Part shown: positions 33,156 through 42,792 of the stretch, piece after piece
How the letters are laid out: each line of letters begins with the position of its first letter
Position numbering within the stretch: the first letter of the stretch is position 1
DNA from: Alphaproteobacteria bacterium
Lineage (GTDB): Bacteria; Pseudomonadota; Alphaproteobacteria; Rhodobacterales; Rhodobacteraceae
Length of the DNA stretch: 64,000 nt
Assembly: GCA_029289325.1 (NCBI GenBank)
Contig: JARFTV010000009.1
Span: 1-64,000, forward strand
Direction: 5' to 3'
Notes under the pieces: model-generated
The model's database searches: none
Told to the model about the DNA's origin: nothing
The model's input: the letters and a program-made list of their open reading frames with translations, nothing else
Translations under genes and position numbers: made by a program

Positions 33156-35254
33156 CGCCAGACCCTGCCCCAGTCGGGATCCAGCGACTGGGTGTGATAT
33201 TCGCGGATCGATTCATACAGGCGGCCGTTCACATCCACGCGCGCGCCGCCGTCGCCTGTATAGGGACGCAGGGTCGCGCCAAAGGATTGCCGGGTCTCTG
33301 TCCCCATGGCCCAGGTCAGAGGGATCGAGAAGCGGATGCCCTTGTCGAACGCGCCCTTCCCGAATTCGGCCGAGGTGGCGTCGGTGACCGTTGCAAAGGC
33401 CCCCACCCGCCAGCCATTGGCAAAGACCCGGTCGACCGAAAGGGTCGCGCCCACGTCGCCGGCCAGATATTTGCCGACGTCCAGCTGCCCAAGGAACCCG
33501 TTGCCAAAGTCGTAATAGGCCGAGACATGGCCGGTCGTCACGTCATAGTCGTATTCGTCGAAGCCCAAGCCGCCGTCGGTGTCGCGCTGCTTGGTGTAGT
33601 TCACCTCAACCCCCAGGGCGAGGCGGCTGTCCACCGGCTTCCACAACACCTCGCCCGAGATCCCGGCGTGCATCCGTTCCAGATAGCCGAAGGTGACGCG
33701 CGAGTAGAAATCCTCGGCCGGACGGGCATACCAGGCAAGCGTAAGCTGCTCGAGGCCCGGATCGGCGAACTTGCTGTAGCGCGAGTTGTCGGTGCGGACA
33801 TGCGGCAGCGTTGAATCCGAGTATTCGCCGCTCCGATCCACATTGCTGAAGACGCTCTTGTAGATCGCGCCGGACAGGACCAGACCCGGCCGGAAATCAT
33901 AGCTTGCCGAGAGGCGCAGCCCGATATCGCCCTTCAGCGGCTCGCTCATCTTGACCGCCGGCCTCAGGCCCCAGCGGAACTTGGGGTAAAGGCCGTCGTC
34001 ACCCACGGCATTGGCCGGAACCGGGCCCGCATCGGTGATCAGAACCCGCTGCCGCAGGAGCGTGGCGTTGTCGGCCGCGTATTCCAGCTGCTCGAGATCG
34101 CTGCGCCGGATGGTGACCTTCGAGGCGCCCATCCCGTTCACCACCGGCACGATCTCGAACGTCTCGACCGAGGCGGGCATCACATGGCTCAGCGCGCGGG
34201 CGGTGCGGCCGATGGCCTGCGGACCGGCGTCGATCCGGTTCGACCGGATGCGGATCTGCGCCGTGGTCGCGGTATAGGCCAGGTTCTCGATCACGATCCC
34301 GTCGACCGCGAGCCGCTTGGCCAGGTTCTTGCGCAGAAGCGGCCCGGCATCGGCCTGCGTGACCCAGCCGCCATCATAGGCATCCGGGTCGGCGGCGCGG
34401 GCGGGGCGAGCCTTCACGGCGACCGGAGCGGCACCCATCACCCCGCCGGCGGCGCGGGTCTTGGGGTCAAGGATCAGGTGGAAGACGAAGGCCGCTTCCG
34501 TGCCATACAGGGAATACAGCCCATAGCGCATATTCGGCCCGCGCTGGTATTCGAAGCCGAAGTTGAACGGGTTGTCGCGCTCGATCAGGCCGCGCTCCTG
34601 CTCCTGCACGTAATCGTCCGAGGAATATTCGGCCTTGAAGGTCCACTGGTCGGTAATCTTGTATTCGACACCGGCGAAGGGCGCCGCTTCGCCCCGGAAC
34701 CACTGGTCACTGTTCGGAGTGCCGGGATCAGAGACCTCGGGACGGTCGCCGAAGGGCTCCCCGATCCCGCCGAAGCTGCCCATCCGCCCCCAGCCCAAGC
34801 CCGCCGTCACCTTCAGTCGGTCACCGAAGGTCTTGGTCGCCGCGACATATTCCGACGCGAAGGTGCCGTTGCCGGTGAAATCCTGCAGCCCGATGGTCAG
34901 CGCGGGGACATAGGCCCCTTCCTTCAGGATCTGGTAGCGCAGGTCGAAACTCCGATCCTCGAACTTGTCGCTGTCGGTCGGGAACAGTGTGTTCCAGTCG
35001 CGCCAGGTCTGGAACCGGAACGAGCCCGAGAGCCGCTCGGTGATCTGGAAGCTCAGGGTCGTGCGCGTGATCGAGCCGACCAGCGCAGTCGAAAAGGTGA
35101 AGCGCGCGTCGTCCTGCGCATCGCCCGACGGCATGTCGATAAGGCCGGTGGCACCATTCAGATTGAGCGACCTGTTCATCTCTGCGACGGCAGGAGCACC
35201 GGCAAGGGCGGTGGACAGCGCAAGCAAGGCGGACAGTCGCGGCATTGAATGCAT
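33152..35254 (-). CDS. YjbH domain-containing outer membrane exopolysaccharide protein
   Basis: 700 aa with signal peptide, NLNGATGLIDMPSGDAQDDARFTFS, barrel-like; overlaps the yjbF start. Confidence 0.88.
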   Translation of the reverse strand: MHSMPRLSALLALSTALAGAPAVAEMNRSLNLNGATGLIDMPSGDAQDDARFTFSTALVGSITRTTLSFQITERLSGSFRFQTWRDWNTLFPTDSDKFEDRSFDLRYQILKEGAYVPALTIGLQDFTGNGTFASEYVAATKTFGDRLKVTAGLGWGRMGSFGGIGEPFGDRPEVSDPGTPNSDQWFRGEAAPFAGVEYKITDQWTFKAEYSSDDYVQEQERGLIERDNPFNFGFEYQRGPNMRYGLYSLYGTEAAFVFHLILDPKTRAAGGVMGAAPVAVKARPARAADPDAYDGGWVTQADAGPLLRKNLAKRLAVDGIVIENLAYTATTAQIRIRSNRIDAGPQAIGRTARALSHVMPASVETFEIVPVVNGMGASKVTIRRSDLEQLEYAADNATLLRQRVLITDAGPVPANAVGDDGLYPKFRWGLRPAVKMSEPLKGDIGLRLSASYDFRPGLVLSGAIYKSVFSNVDRSGEYSDSTLPHVRTDNSRYSKFADPGLEQLTLAWYARPAEDFYSRVTFGYLERMHAGISGEVLWKPVDSRLALGVEVNYTKQRDTDGGLGFDEYDYDVTTGHVSAYYDFGNGFLGQLDVGKYLAGDVGATLSVDRVFANGWRVGAFATVTDATSAEFGKGAFDKGIRFSIPLTWAMGTETRQSFGATLRPYTGDGGARVDVNGRLYESIREYHTQSLDPDWGRVWR

Positions 35255-35369
35255 GGTTCTTCACGTTCCCGGGATATCACGCCAGTCTATGCGGAGTTCG
35301 GTGCCACAGGGCAAGGGCTAACCTCCCCCAAGGGCCGCAAACCCGGCGGCTATGGCCGTTGGGCCATGG

Positions 35370-35813
35370 TCACTCGCCCTCCAGCCGCACCCGAAGTTCG
35401 CGCAGGACCGAGACAAGTGCCCGGACCCGGTCGGCCCCGATCGACTGCACCACATCGGCGATCAGCGGCACCACCGCCGCCACTGCCGAGTCCCGCGCGG
35501 CGCGGCCCGAGGGGCTGATCGCCACGAACTTCCGCCGCGCATCTTCCCAATCCGGGCGGATATGGACATGGCCGGCCCATTCCAGCCGCGAGAGCGTGTT
35601 GGTCATCGCCCCCCGCGTGACGTGAAACGACTTCGCCAGCTGCGCCGGGGTCCGTTCGTCATTGATCCGCGCCAGATGGTTCAGGACGCTGAAATGCGAC
35701 AGCTCCATCCCCTTGGGCAGGACCCTGGAGATCCGGTTGCGCGCCAGCTGGTCGGCCATGAACAGCTCGCCGAACAGCGCGACGGCGATGTCCTCGGCCT
35801 TCTCGGCGCTCAT
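35370..35813 (-). CDS. MarR family transcriptional regulator
   Basis: LSHFSVLNHLARINDERTPAQLAKSFHVTRGAMTNTLSRLEWAGHVHIRPDWEDARRKFVAISPSG. Confidence 0.87.
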   Translation of the reverse strand: MSAEKAEDIAVALFGELFMADQLARNRISRVLPKGMELSHFSVLNHLARINDERTPAQLAKSFHVTRGAMTNTLSRLEWAGHVHIRPDWEDARRKFVAISPSGRAARDSAVAAVVPLIADVVQSIGADRVRALVSVLRELRVRLEGE

Positions 35814-36643
35814 GGCCCGGCGAAGTCCCGGTCGTGGGACAGCGAGGGCACGCGGCGGCGGGCCTCGTCCACCCGGGCCAGGTCCAGGTCCACGAAGGTC
35901 ACGCCCGGTTCGGTCCCCGCATCGGCGAGGATCTCACCCCAGGGCGCGATGGCCAGCGAATGACCATGCGTGCGCCGCCCCTTGCCGTTCGTCTCGGGAT
36001 GGAACCCGGTCTGCGCCGGAGCGAGGACGAAACACCCCGTCTCGATCGCCCGCGCCCGCAACAGCGTTTCCCAATGCGCGGCGCCGGTGATGTGGTTGAA
36101 GGCCGCCGGAACCGTGATCACTTGCGCCCCGCCCTGCGCCAGCCGCCGATACAGTGCGGGAAACCGCACGTCATAGCAGACCGTCATCCCGATCCGCGCG
36201 AAAGGCGTCTCGGCCACCACGGCCCTCGTGCCCGGCCGATAGCCCTCGCTCTCTCGGTAGACCTCGGTTTCCGAGACATTGACGTCGAACATGTGGATCT
36301 TGTCATAGCGCGCCGCCACCGACCCATCCGGCGCGACCAGCAGGCTGCGGTTGGCAAAGCGCCCGTCCGCGTCGTGGGTCAGCAGGCCCAGCGAGCCGAT
36401 CATCAGCCATACCCCCGCCGCCTGCGCCTCGGCCCGAAGCGCCGCGAGGGTCGGGTCATCCTCCTCATGCCGAAACACCGAACGCTGGTGCGACCGGCTG
36501 GAGGACAGGCCATTCGTCAACTCGGGCGTCAGCACGAACTCCGCGCCCCCGGCAGCGGCCTTGCGGACAAGGTCAAGCGTCACCGGCAGGTTCGCCGCCG
36601 GGTCGTCGCTTACCGTCAACTGGATCAGGGCGCTCCGCATCAT
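35810..36643 (-). CDS. carbon-nitrogen hydrolase (nitrilase/Nit2-like)
   Basis: Glu-Lys-Cys motifs FVLTPELTN, RYDKIHMFDV, GMTVCYDVRFPALYR; ATGA overlap with marR. Confidence 0.9.
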   Translation of the reverse strand: MMRSALIQLTVSDDPAANLPVTLDLVRKAAAGGAEFVLTPELTNGLSSSRSHQRSVFRHEEDDPTLAALRAEAQAAGVWLMIGSLGLLTHDADGRFANRSLLVAPDGSVAARYDKIHMFDVNVSETEVYRESEGYRPGTRAVVAETPFARIGMTVCYDVRFPALYRRLAQGGAQVITVPAAFNHITGAAHWETLLRARAIETGCFVLAPAQTGFHPETNGKGRRTHGHSLAIAPWGEILADAGTEPGVTFVDLDLARVDEARRRVPSLSHDRDFAGP

Positions 36644-36897
36644 TCGGCAAGCAGGGCGTCAAGTTTGCCCGCAGCATCCAGCGCGTGGATGTCGTCCGAG
36701 CCGCCGACATGAACGTCGCCGATAAAGATCTGCGGCACGGTCCGCCGCCCGTTCGCCCGCTGCACCATGGCCGCGCGCAGGGTGGGATCGGCGCTGACGT
36801 CAATCTCGCGATAGGGCACGCCCTTGCGCTGCAACAGCCGCTTGGCCATGGCGCAATAGCCGCAGAATGGGGTGGTGTAGATCTCGACGGGACGCAT
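36640..36897 (-). CDS. grxC: glutaredoxin 3
   Basis: VEIYTTPFCGYCAMAKRLLQRKGVPYREIDVS...GRRTVPQIFIGDVHVGGSDDI. Confidence 0.95.
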   Translation of the reverse strand: MRPVEIYTTPFCGYCAMAKRLLQRKGVPYREIDVSADPTLRAAMVQRANGRRTVPQIFIGDVHVGGSDDIHALDAAGKLDALLAE

Positions 36898-36930
36898 GGG
36901 AAACCTCTTTGGCGTCCTGACTATAGGCGA

Positions 36931-37650
36931 TCAGCCGTCTTTCGCAACGCGCGCCAGACACAGAACATCAACCGAGCGCGCACCCGCCGATACAAGCGCC
37001 TCGGTCGCGGACGAGAAAGTCGCCCCCGAGGTCATCACGTCATCGACCAGCAGGACCTCGCGTCCCGCGACCAGCGCCTCGCGGCGACGCGGGACCGAGA
37101 AGGCGTCGACCAGATTGGCAAAGCGCGCGTCGCGGGTCTTGCCGTCCTGGTTTCCGGTGCTGCGGTGGCGCACCAGCGCATCGGGGCAATGGTCCAGCCC
37201 GGCCAGTCTGGCAACCGCCCGGGACAACAGCGCCGCCTGATTGTAGCGCCGGCGGATCAGCCTCAGCCAGTGCAACGGCACCGGCACGACCAGCATCCCC
37301 GGCCGCAGGATCGGTCGCGCGGCTTTCAACATCCAGCCGCCGGCCGGGCGCGCAAGGTCCATCCGGTCACCATGTTTCAAGGCCAGCACCAGCCGCCTCC
37401 CGTTGTCCCGGTAGGACAGCGCCGCGCGCCCCCGCTCCCACGGGCGGGCGACGGTCAGGCAGTCGTCGCAATGCGCGGTTTCCTGGGCATCCCCCGGCAG
37501 CGGGATGCCGCATTGGTCGCAGACAAGGCCGGACAGGAAGGGCGTCTCGCGCCAGCATTCGGGGCACAGGCCAAAGTCGCTGGCGACCAGCGCGCCGCAA
37601 CTGATGCATTGCGGCGGGTAGATCACCTGCAGTGCGGCTTGCAATCCCAT
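36931..37650 (-). CDS. comF: ComF family phosphoribosyltransferase-like protein
   Basis: N-terminal CISCGALV/CPECW/CDQCG/CDDC cysteine pairs and PRPP motif VLLVDDVMTSGATF. Confidence 0.9.
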   Translation of the reverse strand: MGLQAALQVIYPPQCISCGALVASDFGLCPECWRETPFLSGLVCDQCGIPLPGDAQETAHCDDCLTVARPWERGRAALSYRDNGRRLVLALKHGDRMDLARPAGGWMLKAARPILRPGMLVVPVPLHWLRLIRRRYNQAALLSRAVARLAGLDHCPDALVRHRSTGNQDGKTRDARFANLVDAFSVPRRREALVAGREVLLVDDVMTSGATFSSATEALVSAGARSVDVLCLARVAKDG

Positions 37651-37673
37651 CCTCTCCCCCACATCTTCGCGCG

Positions 37674-38498
37674 ATGACCCAGCCACAACTGACCGACCGC
37701 GCCGCCCTTCTGCGCCAGCGCCAGCGCGCGCTGCTCCGTCCCGACCACGCTGACGCCATGTTCCTGCACCGGCTTGCACTTGCCGATGTGCAGGAGAGAC
37801 TCAGCGAGGTTAACAGGACGTTTACGTCGCCCGTGGTGGTCAGCGGTCATTCCGAAGTCTGGGCCGAACTCGCCCCGGTCGTGCCGGATGACGAAGTGCT
37901 GCAGTTGGAAAAGGGCGTGCACGATCTTATCGTCCACGCTATGTCCCTGCACTGGGCCAATGACCCGGTGGGCCAGTTGGTCCAGTCCCTGCGCGCCCTG
38001 AAGCCCGACGGGCTGTTCCTCGCGGTGTTCCCCGGGGGGCGGACCCTGCACGAACTTCGCGCCAGCCTTGCGGAAGCCGAGGCGCAGGTGACCGGGGGTC
38101 TCTCCCCGCGCGTCCTGCCGATGGGCGAGATCCGGGATCTGGGCGCCCTGATGCAGCGGGCGGGCTTCGCGTTGCCCGTGGCCGATAGCGTGACCGAGGT
38201 GGTCCGGTACCGCGATTTCGGTCGGCTGATGTCCGACCTCCGCGCGATGGGCGAGACCAGCGCGCTGACCGCCCGGCCCCGGCATTTCACCCGCCGCTCG
38301 GTGCTGGCGGCGGCGGCGGCCGTCTACCAGGGCCTCGCCACGCCGGAGGGTCACCTGCCCGCGACGTTCGAGCTGGTGTTCCTCACCGGCTGGGCCCCAC
38401 ATGACAGCCAGCAAAAGCCGCTGCGCCCCGGTTCGGCGATGGCCCGTCTGGCCGATGCGCTGGGGGTGGCCGAGAAACCGTTACCGGGCGGTGGTTGA
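37674..38498 (+). CDS. BioC-like SAM-dependent methyltransferase
   Basis: SLHWANDPVGQLVQSLRALKPDGLFLAVFPGGRTLHELRASLAEAEAQVTGGLSPRVLPM. Confidence 0.82.
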   Translation: MTQPQLTDRAALLRQRQRALLRPDHADAMFLHRLALADVQERLSEVNRTFTSPVVVSGHSEVWAELAPVVPDDEVLQLEKGVHDLIVHAMSLHWANDPVGQLVQSLRALKPDGLFLAVFPGGRTLHELRASLAEAEAQVTGGLSPRVLPMGEIRDLGALMQRAGFALPVADSVTEVVRYRDFGRLMSDLRAMGETSALTARPRHFTRRSVLAAAAAVYQGLATPEGHLPATFELVFLTGWAPHDSQQKPLRPGSAMARLADALGVAEKPLPGGG

Positions 38499-38548
38499 CC
38501 CTGCGCTCCAAGCGGTTATGTCCCGCAGGAACCATTGGGATCATCAAG

Positions 38549-39649
38549 ATGCTTGACGCCAAGACCTATCCGGACAGCGACTCCACCCTGATACGCCCTG
38601 GCCACGGCCGCCTGGCCCATGCCCCCGCCGACCATCCGCCGGTCCGCAAGGCGAAGATCGGCGTGCTGATCGCGAATCTGGGAACGCCGGACAATTACGA
38701 CTACTGGTCGATGCGGCGCTATCTGAACGAGTTTCTCTCGGACAAGCGGGTGGTGGATTACTCCAGCTGGCTGTGGCAGCCCTTGTTGCAGCTGGTTATC
38801 CTGTCCAAGCGGCCGTTTTCCTCGGGCGCGAACTACAAGCAGATCTGGAACCATGAGCTGAACGAAAGCCCGCTTCTTACCATCACCAAGGCCCAGACCG
38901 CCGCGATCGCCCGGATGGTCGAGGAACGCCACGGGGCCGAGGTGATGGTCGACTTCTGCATGCGCTACGGCAACCCCTCGACCGAAAGCCGGGTGCGGGC
39001 GATGGTCGAGGCGGGGTGTGAGAAGATCCTGTTCTTCCCGCTTTACCCCCACTACGCCGGGGCGACCTCGGCCACCGCGAACGACCAGTTCTTCCGCGCC
39101 CTGATGAAGGAGAAGCGGCAGCCCTCGGTTCGGACCGCGCCGGAGTATTTCGAGCACCCGCTTTATATCGAGGCGCTGGCCCGGTCGGTCGAGACGGCCT
39201 ATGCCCAGCTTGAGGTGAAGCCCGACGTGCTGGTCGCCAGCTACCACGGGATGCCGAAGCGGTATCTGATGGAGGGCGACCCCTACCACTGCCAGTGTGC
39301 CAAGACCTCGCGCCTGCTGCGGGAGCGGCTGGGGTGGGAGAAGGGGTCGATCGACACGACCTTCCAATCGGTCTTCGGGCCCGAGGAATGGCTGCGGCCC
39401 TATACGGTCGAGCATGTGGCCGAGCTGGCGAAACAGGGGAAGAAGCGGATCGCGGTGATGGCTCCGGCCTTCAGTGCCGACTGCATCGAGACGCTGGAAG
39501 AGATCAACGGCGAGATCCGGGAGGCCTTCGAGCACGCCGGGGGCGAGGAGTTCACCTATATCCCCTGCCTGAACGACGAGCCCGCCCATATCGAGGCGCT
39601 GGTCGCGGTGATCGAGGAAAACCTGGCCGGCTGGCTGCCGAAGGCGTGA
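38549..39649 (+). CDS. hemH: ferrochelatase
   Basis: IGVLIANLGTPD, VLVASYHGMPKRY, VMAPAFSADCIETLEEI. Confidence 0.97.
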   Translation: MLDAKTYPDSDSTLIRPGHGRLAHAPADHPPVRKAKIGVLIANLGTPDNYDYWSMRRYLNEFLSDKRVVDYSSWLWQPLLQLVILSKRPFSSGANYKQIWNHELNESPLLTITKAQTAAIARMVEERHGAEVMVDFCMRYGNPSTESRVRAMVEAGCEKILFFPLYPHYAGATSATANDQFFRALMKEKRQPSVRTAPEYFEHPLYIEALARSVETAYAQLEVKPDVLVASYHGMPKRYLMEGDPYHCQCAKTSRLLRERLGWEKGSIDTTFQSVFGPEEWLRPYTVEHVAELAKQGKKRIAVMAPAFSADCIETLEEINGEIREAFEHAGGEEFTYIPCLNDEPAHIEALVAVIEENLAGWLPKA

Positions 39650-39670
39650 TCTGTCCACGGTGGACAGATC
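39648..39670. terminator. inverted repeat over the hemH stop codon
   Basis: GATCTGTCCAC-G-GTGGACAGATC, 11-bp arms. Confidence 0.5.
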
Positions 39671-39849
39671 GGGATAGTCCAGCGAATTCAGGTATTTACC
39701 TGCGGGCGTTTACCTCTCCTTAACCCGCCGTGGTGCCGGCACTTCGACGGGTTTTCCCTGTTGTCGGCCATCGCGGATCCCCAATTCTGGGGATGCCAAC
39801 ACGCGTGCCTTCGGCAAGATCACCGATCATCGCAGCATCAGGTGCGCCC

Positions 39850-40236
39850 ATGAAGGACCTTGACCCAGACCATGATCTGAATATCGTTCTGCAGCTGTTT
39901 CTTGCCCCCGACCTGCAGCGCCTGCCCGACGCATTGGACCGCGATTTCGTCATCTTTGGCCTGGAAGACGGTTTGTTCATCCACGCCAACGCGGAAACCT
40001 TCCTTTTCTTCCTGCGCCAGATGCGGCCGGAGCCTGGCCGCAGATCCGAAATCGCCTGGACTCACCGCCGGGGCCGACTTGCCACCGCCTGTCTTGTGCA
40101 GACCGAGGCGGGAGCGGAACGGACAACCTATCTGACCTTCATCGAAACCGAGACCGGCTGGCAGGCGATGACGGCGACCTTTGCGGTGGTGGAACAGCAA
40201 GGGGCTAGAGTCGCACGCCCAGTGACGCTGCAGTGA
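39850..40236 (+). CDS. hypothetical protein, 128 aa
   Basis: MKDLDPDHDLNIVLQLFLAPDLQRLPDALDRDFVIFGLEDGLFIHANAETFLFFLRQ...; coding-like but no confident family. Confidence 0.62.
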   Translation: MKDLDPDHDLNIVLQLFLAPDLQRLPDALDRDFVIFGLEDGLFIHANAETFLFFLRQMRPEPGRRSEIAWTHRRGRLATACLVQTEAGAERTTYLTFIETETGWQAMTATFAVVEQQGARVARPVTLQ

Positions 40237-41308
40237 GACGCGAGACCAGTTCAGTCTGCGAACGCACGTCCAGTCGGGTGTGGATCGTCTTTATCTGGCT
40301 ACGGATCGTGTGAAGGCTGACCCCACGGTCGAGCGCGATCTCCTCGGGTGAGCGCCCCTTGCACAGGCTTACGGCAATGCTGGCCTCGGACGGCGTGAGC
40401 CCGAACGCGCGCTGCAGGGTTCCGCTGCTCAGCTCTGGCACTGTCGGGGCGATGGTCACGATCGCCCGTTCGCGCGATCCGGCCTGCCCGATCGGCACGA
40501 CCGAGACGGCAAAGGCCGGAAGACCGGATGGGCGCGCGATCAGCAGGAAATCCCCGCTGCCGGAAGATTTCCCCGCCGATTTGCCAAGAGCACGAGCGAT
40601 TTCGGCGTCAAGTCTTGCGCAATCGGCCCGCGAGGCGGCGACAAGCCTGCCCCGCGAGGTGCTGATTCCGTCGCACAGGCTACAGATGCGCTGTGCAGCG
40701 GAATTCATGCGCAGGACGTTGCCCTGGGCGTCCAGCGTCATGGATGCTGTGCGGGACTGAAACCAGGCGTCGCCCAGCGCGGCGCGGTCGGTAACGTCGG
40801 CCAGCGCCTGCGTCATGTTGCAGGCCCGACGGAAATGCGGGGCAAGCTGTTGCAGCACCTGGGCACCGGTGCCCGAAAAGCCGTCAGCCGCGCGGTTGTA
40901 GAAGTTCATCCCGATGGTGAGATCCGGCCGCTTTTCCGCCAAAGCGATCCGGGCAAGGCCCAGCTCGTATCGGTCCATGAAATTGTAGTATTCGCGGCTG
41001 CGGCTGGTGCCCGCCGACCGCGCCGCCCGGTCGTCATAGACGGCGCCGACGGCAAGCCCATGCGACGCCCGATAGCGCGGGCAGAAACTGAGATAGTGCT
41101 GCTGATAGGCGGACAGTGCTTCAGGGTCGATGTTCCAGATCTCGGCCCGGATGAGTTCGGTGCCGCCAGGCCCGAACCAGAGGCTTGTACCGCTGGTGGC
41201 GCCGATCCGTCTGCCGACCTCGGCGATGACCTGGTGCCAGGTTTCGGGATTCAGGGCGGCCGCATAAATGCGGTCGATAAGCGGATCGAGACTTTCGTCA
41301 CTCGTCAT
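40205..41308 (-). CDS. LuxR-type helix-turn-helix transcriptional regulator
   Basis: C-terminal FGLTPSEASIAVSLCKGRSPEEIALDRGVSLHTIRSQIKTIHTRLDVRSQTELV. Confidence 0.9.
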   Translation of the reverse strand: MTSDESLDPLIDRIYAAALNPETWHQVIAEVGRRIGATSGTSLWFGPGGTELIRAEIWNIDPEALSAYQQHYLSFCPRYRASHGLAVGAVYDDRAARSAGTSRSREYYNFMDRYELGLARIALAEKRPDLTIGMNFYNRAADGFSGTGAQVLQQLAPHFRRACNMTQALADVTDRAALGDAWFQSRTASMTLDAQGNVLRMNSAAQRICSLCDGISTSRGRLVAASRADCARLDAEIARALGKSAGKSSGSGDFLLIARPSGLPAFAVSVVPIGQAGSRERAIVTIAPTVPELSSGTLQRAFGLTPSEASIAVSLCKGRSPEEIALDRGVSLHTIRSQIKTIHTRLDVRSQTELVSRLTAASLGVRL

Positions 41309-41345
41309 TCATCCCCCCATCACGGGAAGAAGCGCGGCACGATAC

Positions 41346-41367
41346 ATATGCACATATTACTGCATAT
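41346..41367. promoter_or_regulatory. inverted repeat ATATGCA-N8-TGCATAT overlapping a predicted -10
   Basis: Exact 7-bp arms; minus-strand TTGATG (41379-41384)-N17-AGTAAT (41356-41361) overlaps it, upstream of the LuxR-type gene. Confidence 0.5.
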
Positions 41368-41401
41368 TTTGGGCGTTGCATCAATCCTTGTGCGGCATGC
41401 G

Positions 41402-41434
41402 AAAAGGGCCGCGGACCTGTGCGGTCCGCGGCCC
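41402..41434 (-). terminator. terminator downstream of L,D-transpeptidase gene
   Basis: Minus strand GGGCCGCGGACC-GCACA-GGTCCGCGGCCC-TTTTC, 12-bp stem. Confidence 0.82.
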
Positions 41435-41457
41435 CGAGTCCTGCGCTGTGCGCCGGC

Positions 41458-42051
41458 CTAGATCAGGATCACCTGGGTGCCGACCTTGGCCATTTCGAAC
41501 AGTTCCTCGACATGTTCGTTGTACAGGCCAACGCAGCCGTTCGACGACTTGCGGCCGATCTTGCGCGTGTCGTGGGTGCCGTGGATGCGGTAGTAGGTCC
41601 AGGACAGGTACAGCGCTCGGGTGCCGAGCGGGTTGTCCTTGGAACCGCCGGGGACCATGTCCGGCCAGTCGGGGTTGCGCTGCTTCATCGAGGCGGTCGG
41701 GCGCCATGGCGGGTTCACCACCTTCTGGATCACCTCGGTCCGGCCGCGGCGGGTCAGATCCTCGGACAGGGGGACAGAGGTGGGATACAGGCGGTAGATC
41801 GAGAGATCCTCGCTCCAGTAATGCAGCGCGCGCGAGTTGATGTCGCAGAGGATCATGCCGTTGCGCGTGTTCTGGAAGTAGTCCTGCCACTGCAGCATCC
41901 GGAAGCTGGAGGCATTGTTGCGAACCGTGGCAGAGGCGGGCGGGGTGAATTCGGTGGTGCCGTCCTGCGCAAGGGCGGGAAGGGTGGCCAACCCGGCCAT
42001 CCCTGCAGCCCCGGCAAGCAGCGAACGACGGGACATCAGGCCCTTGGTCAT
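41458..42051 (-). CDS. L,D-transpeptidase (YkuD domain), Tat-like signal
   Basis: SRRSLLAGAAGMAGL signal; YYRIHGTHDTRKIGRKSSNGCVGLYN active-site region. Confidence 0.88.
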   Translation of the reverse strand: MTKGLMSRRSLLAGAAGMAGLATLPALAQDGTTEFTPPASATVRNNASSFRMLQWQDYFQNTRNGMILCDINSRALHYWSEDLSIYRLYPTSVPLSEDLTRRGRTEVIQKVVNPPWRPTASMKQRNPDWPDMVPGGSKDNPLGTRALYLSWTYYRIHGTHDTRKIGRKSSNGCVGLYNEHVEELFEMAKVGTQVILI

Positions 42052-42087
42052 TCTGGTTCTCCTGCTCTTTCTATAATCTTTGGCGGT

Positions 42088-42117
42088 CATATAGACGCTT
42101 TGCGACTGTCTCGCAAA
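42088..42117 (-). promoter_or_regulatory. candidate promoter with overlapping inverted repeat upstream of L,D-transpeptidase
   Basis: Minus strand TTGCGA-N17-TATATG; inverted repeat TTTGCGA-N5-TCGCAAA (42099-42117) covers the -35 and part of the spacer. Confidence 0.5.
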
Positions 42118-42228
42118 TCAAACACCTGTCAGCTTTCGCCGATCGGCTGAAACCCCGTTTGAACCTTGTCCGCCCTTTCGCTAGATAGAGCCAAAGGCCG
42201 CCGGGGGCGGCGCGGATTGGTGGACGCA

Positions 42229-42741
42229 ATGGATAGACGCAAGTTTCTGCTGACGGGCTCGGGCCTTGCTCTGAGCGCCTGTGTGCCGACCAGGGGTCCG
42301 ACCCTTGGCGCGGACGGCAAGCCGTTGCCGCAGGTCTACCGGATCAACCCGGGCGACGAGGAGGTGATCTCGTTCCGGCTGCTCGATTCGGTGAATACGC
42401 TGCGGGCGGCCCGGTCGGCTCCTCCCCTGGCGTTCGACGCGCGGCTGAACGCGGCGGCGGCGACGCATTCGCGGGACATGTCGGTGCAAAACCGGCCGTG
42501 GCACTTCGGCTCGGATGGGTCGTCGCCGCTGGCCCGGGTGCAGCGGGTCGGATACACCGGGCGGCTGGTGGGCGAGCTGATCTCGGAGACCTATGAGACC
42601 GAGCTGGTGACGCTGTCGACCTGGATGGCGCAGCCCGACACGCGGGCGGTGATCATGGACCCGCAAGCGCGGCAGATCGGGTTCAGCTGGTTCCAAGAGC
42701 CGAATGGCAAGATCTGGTGGACGCTGATCACCGGGGCCTGA
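42229..42741 (+). CDS. CAP (SCP/PR1-like) domain lipoprotein
   Basis: MDRRKFLLTGSGLALSACVP; RLNAAAATHSRDMSVQNRPWHFGSDGSSPLARVQRVGYTGRLVGELI. Confidence 0.87.
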   Translation: MDRRKFLLTGSGLALSACVPTRGPTLGADGKPLPQVYRINPGDEEVISFRLLDSVNTLRAARSAPPLAFDARLNAAAATHSRDMSVQNRPWHFGSDGSSPLARVQRVGYTGRLVGELISETYETELVTLSTWMAQPDTRAVIMDPQARQIGFSWFQEPNGKIWWTLITGA

Positions 42742-42763
42742 GCGTCGCGGCCAGAATGATTCG

Positions 42764-42785
42764 AGGGCGCCCTGCGGGGCGCCCT
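42764..42785. terminator. terminator between CAP gene and second L,D-transpeptidase
   Basis: AGGGCGCCC-TGCG-GGGCGCCCT, 9-bp stem. Confidence 0.75.
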
Positions 42786-42792
42786 TTCCATT

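Noticed and set aside
39777-39794. Hairpin ATCCCCA-ATTC-TGGGGAT before the 128-aa hypothetical gene
   Set aside because: Short stem with no T-tract or promoter overlap; expected by chance at this scale.
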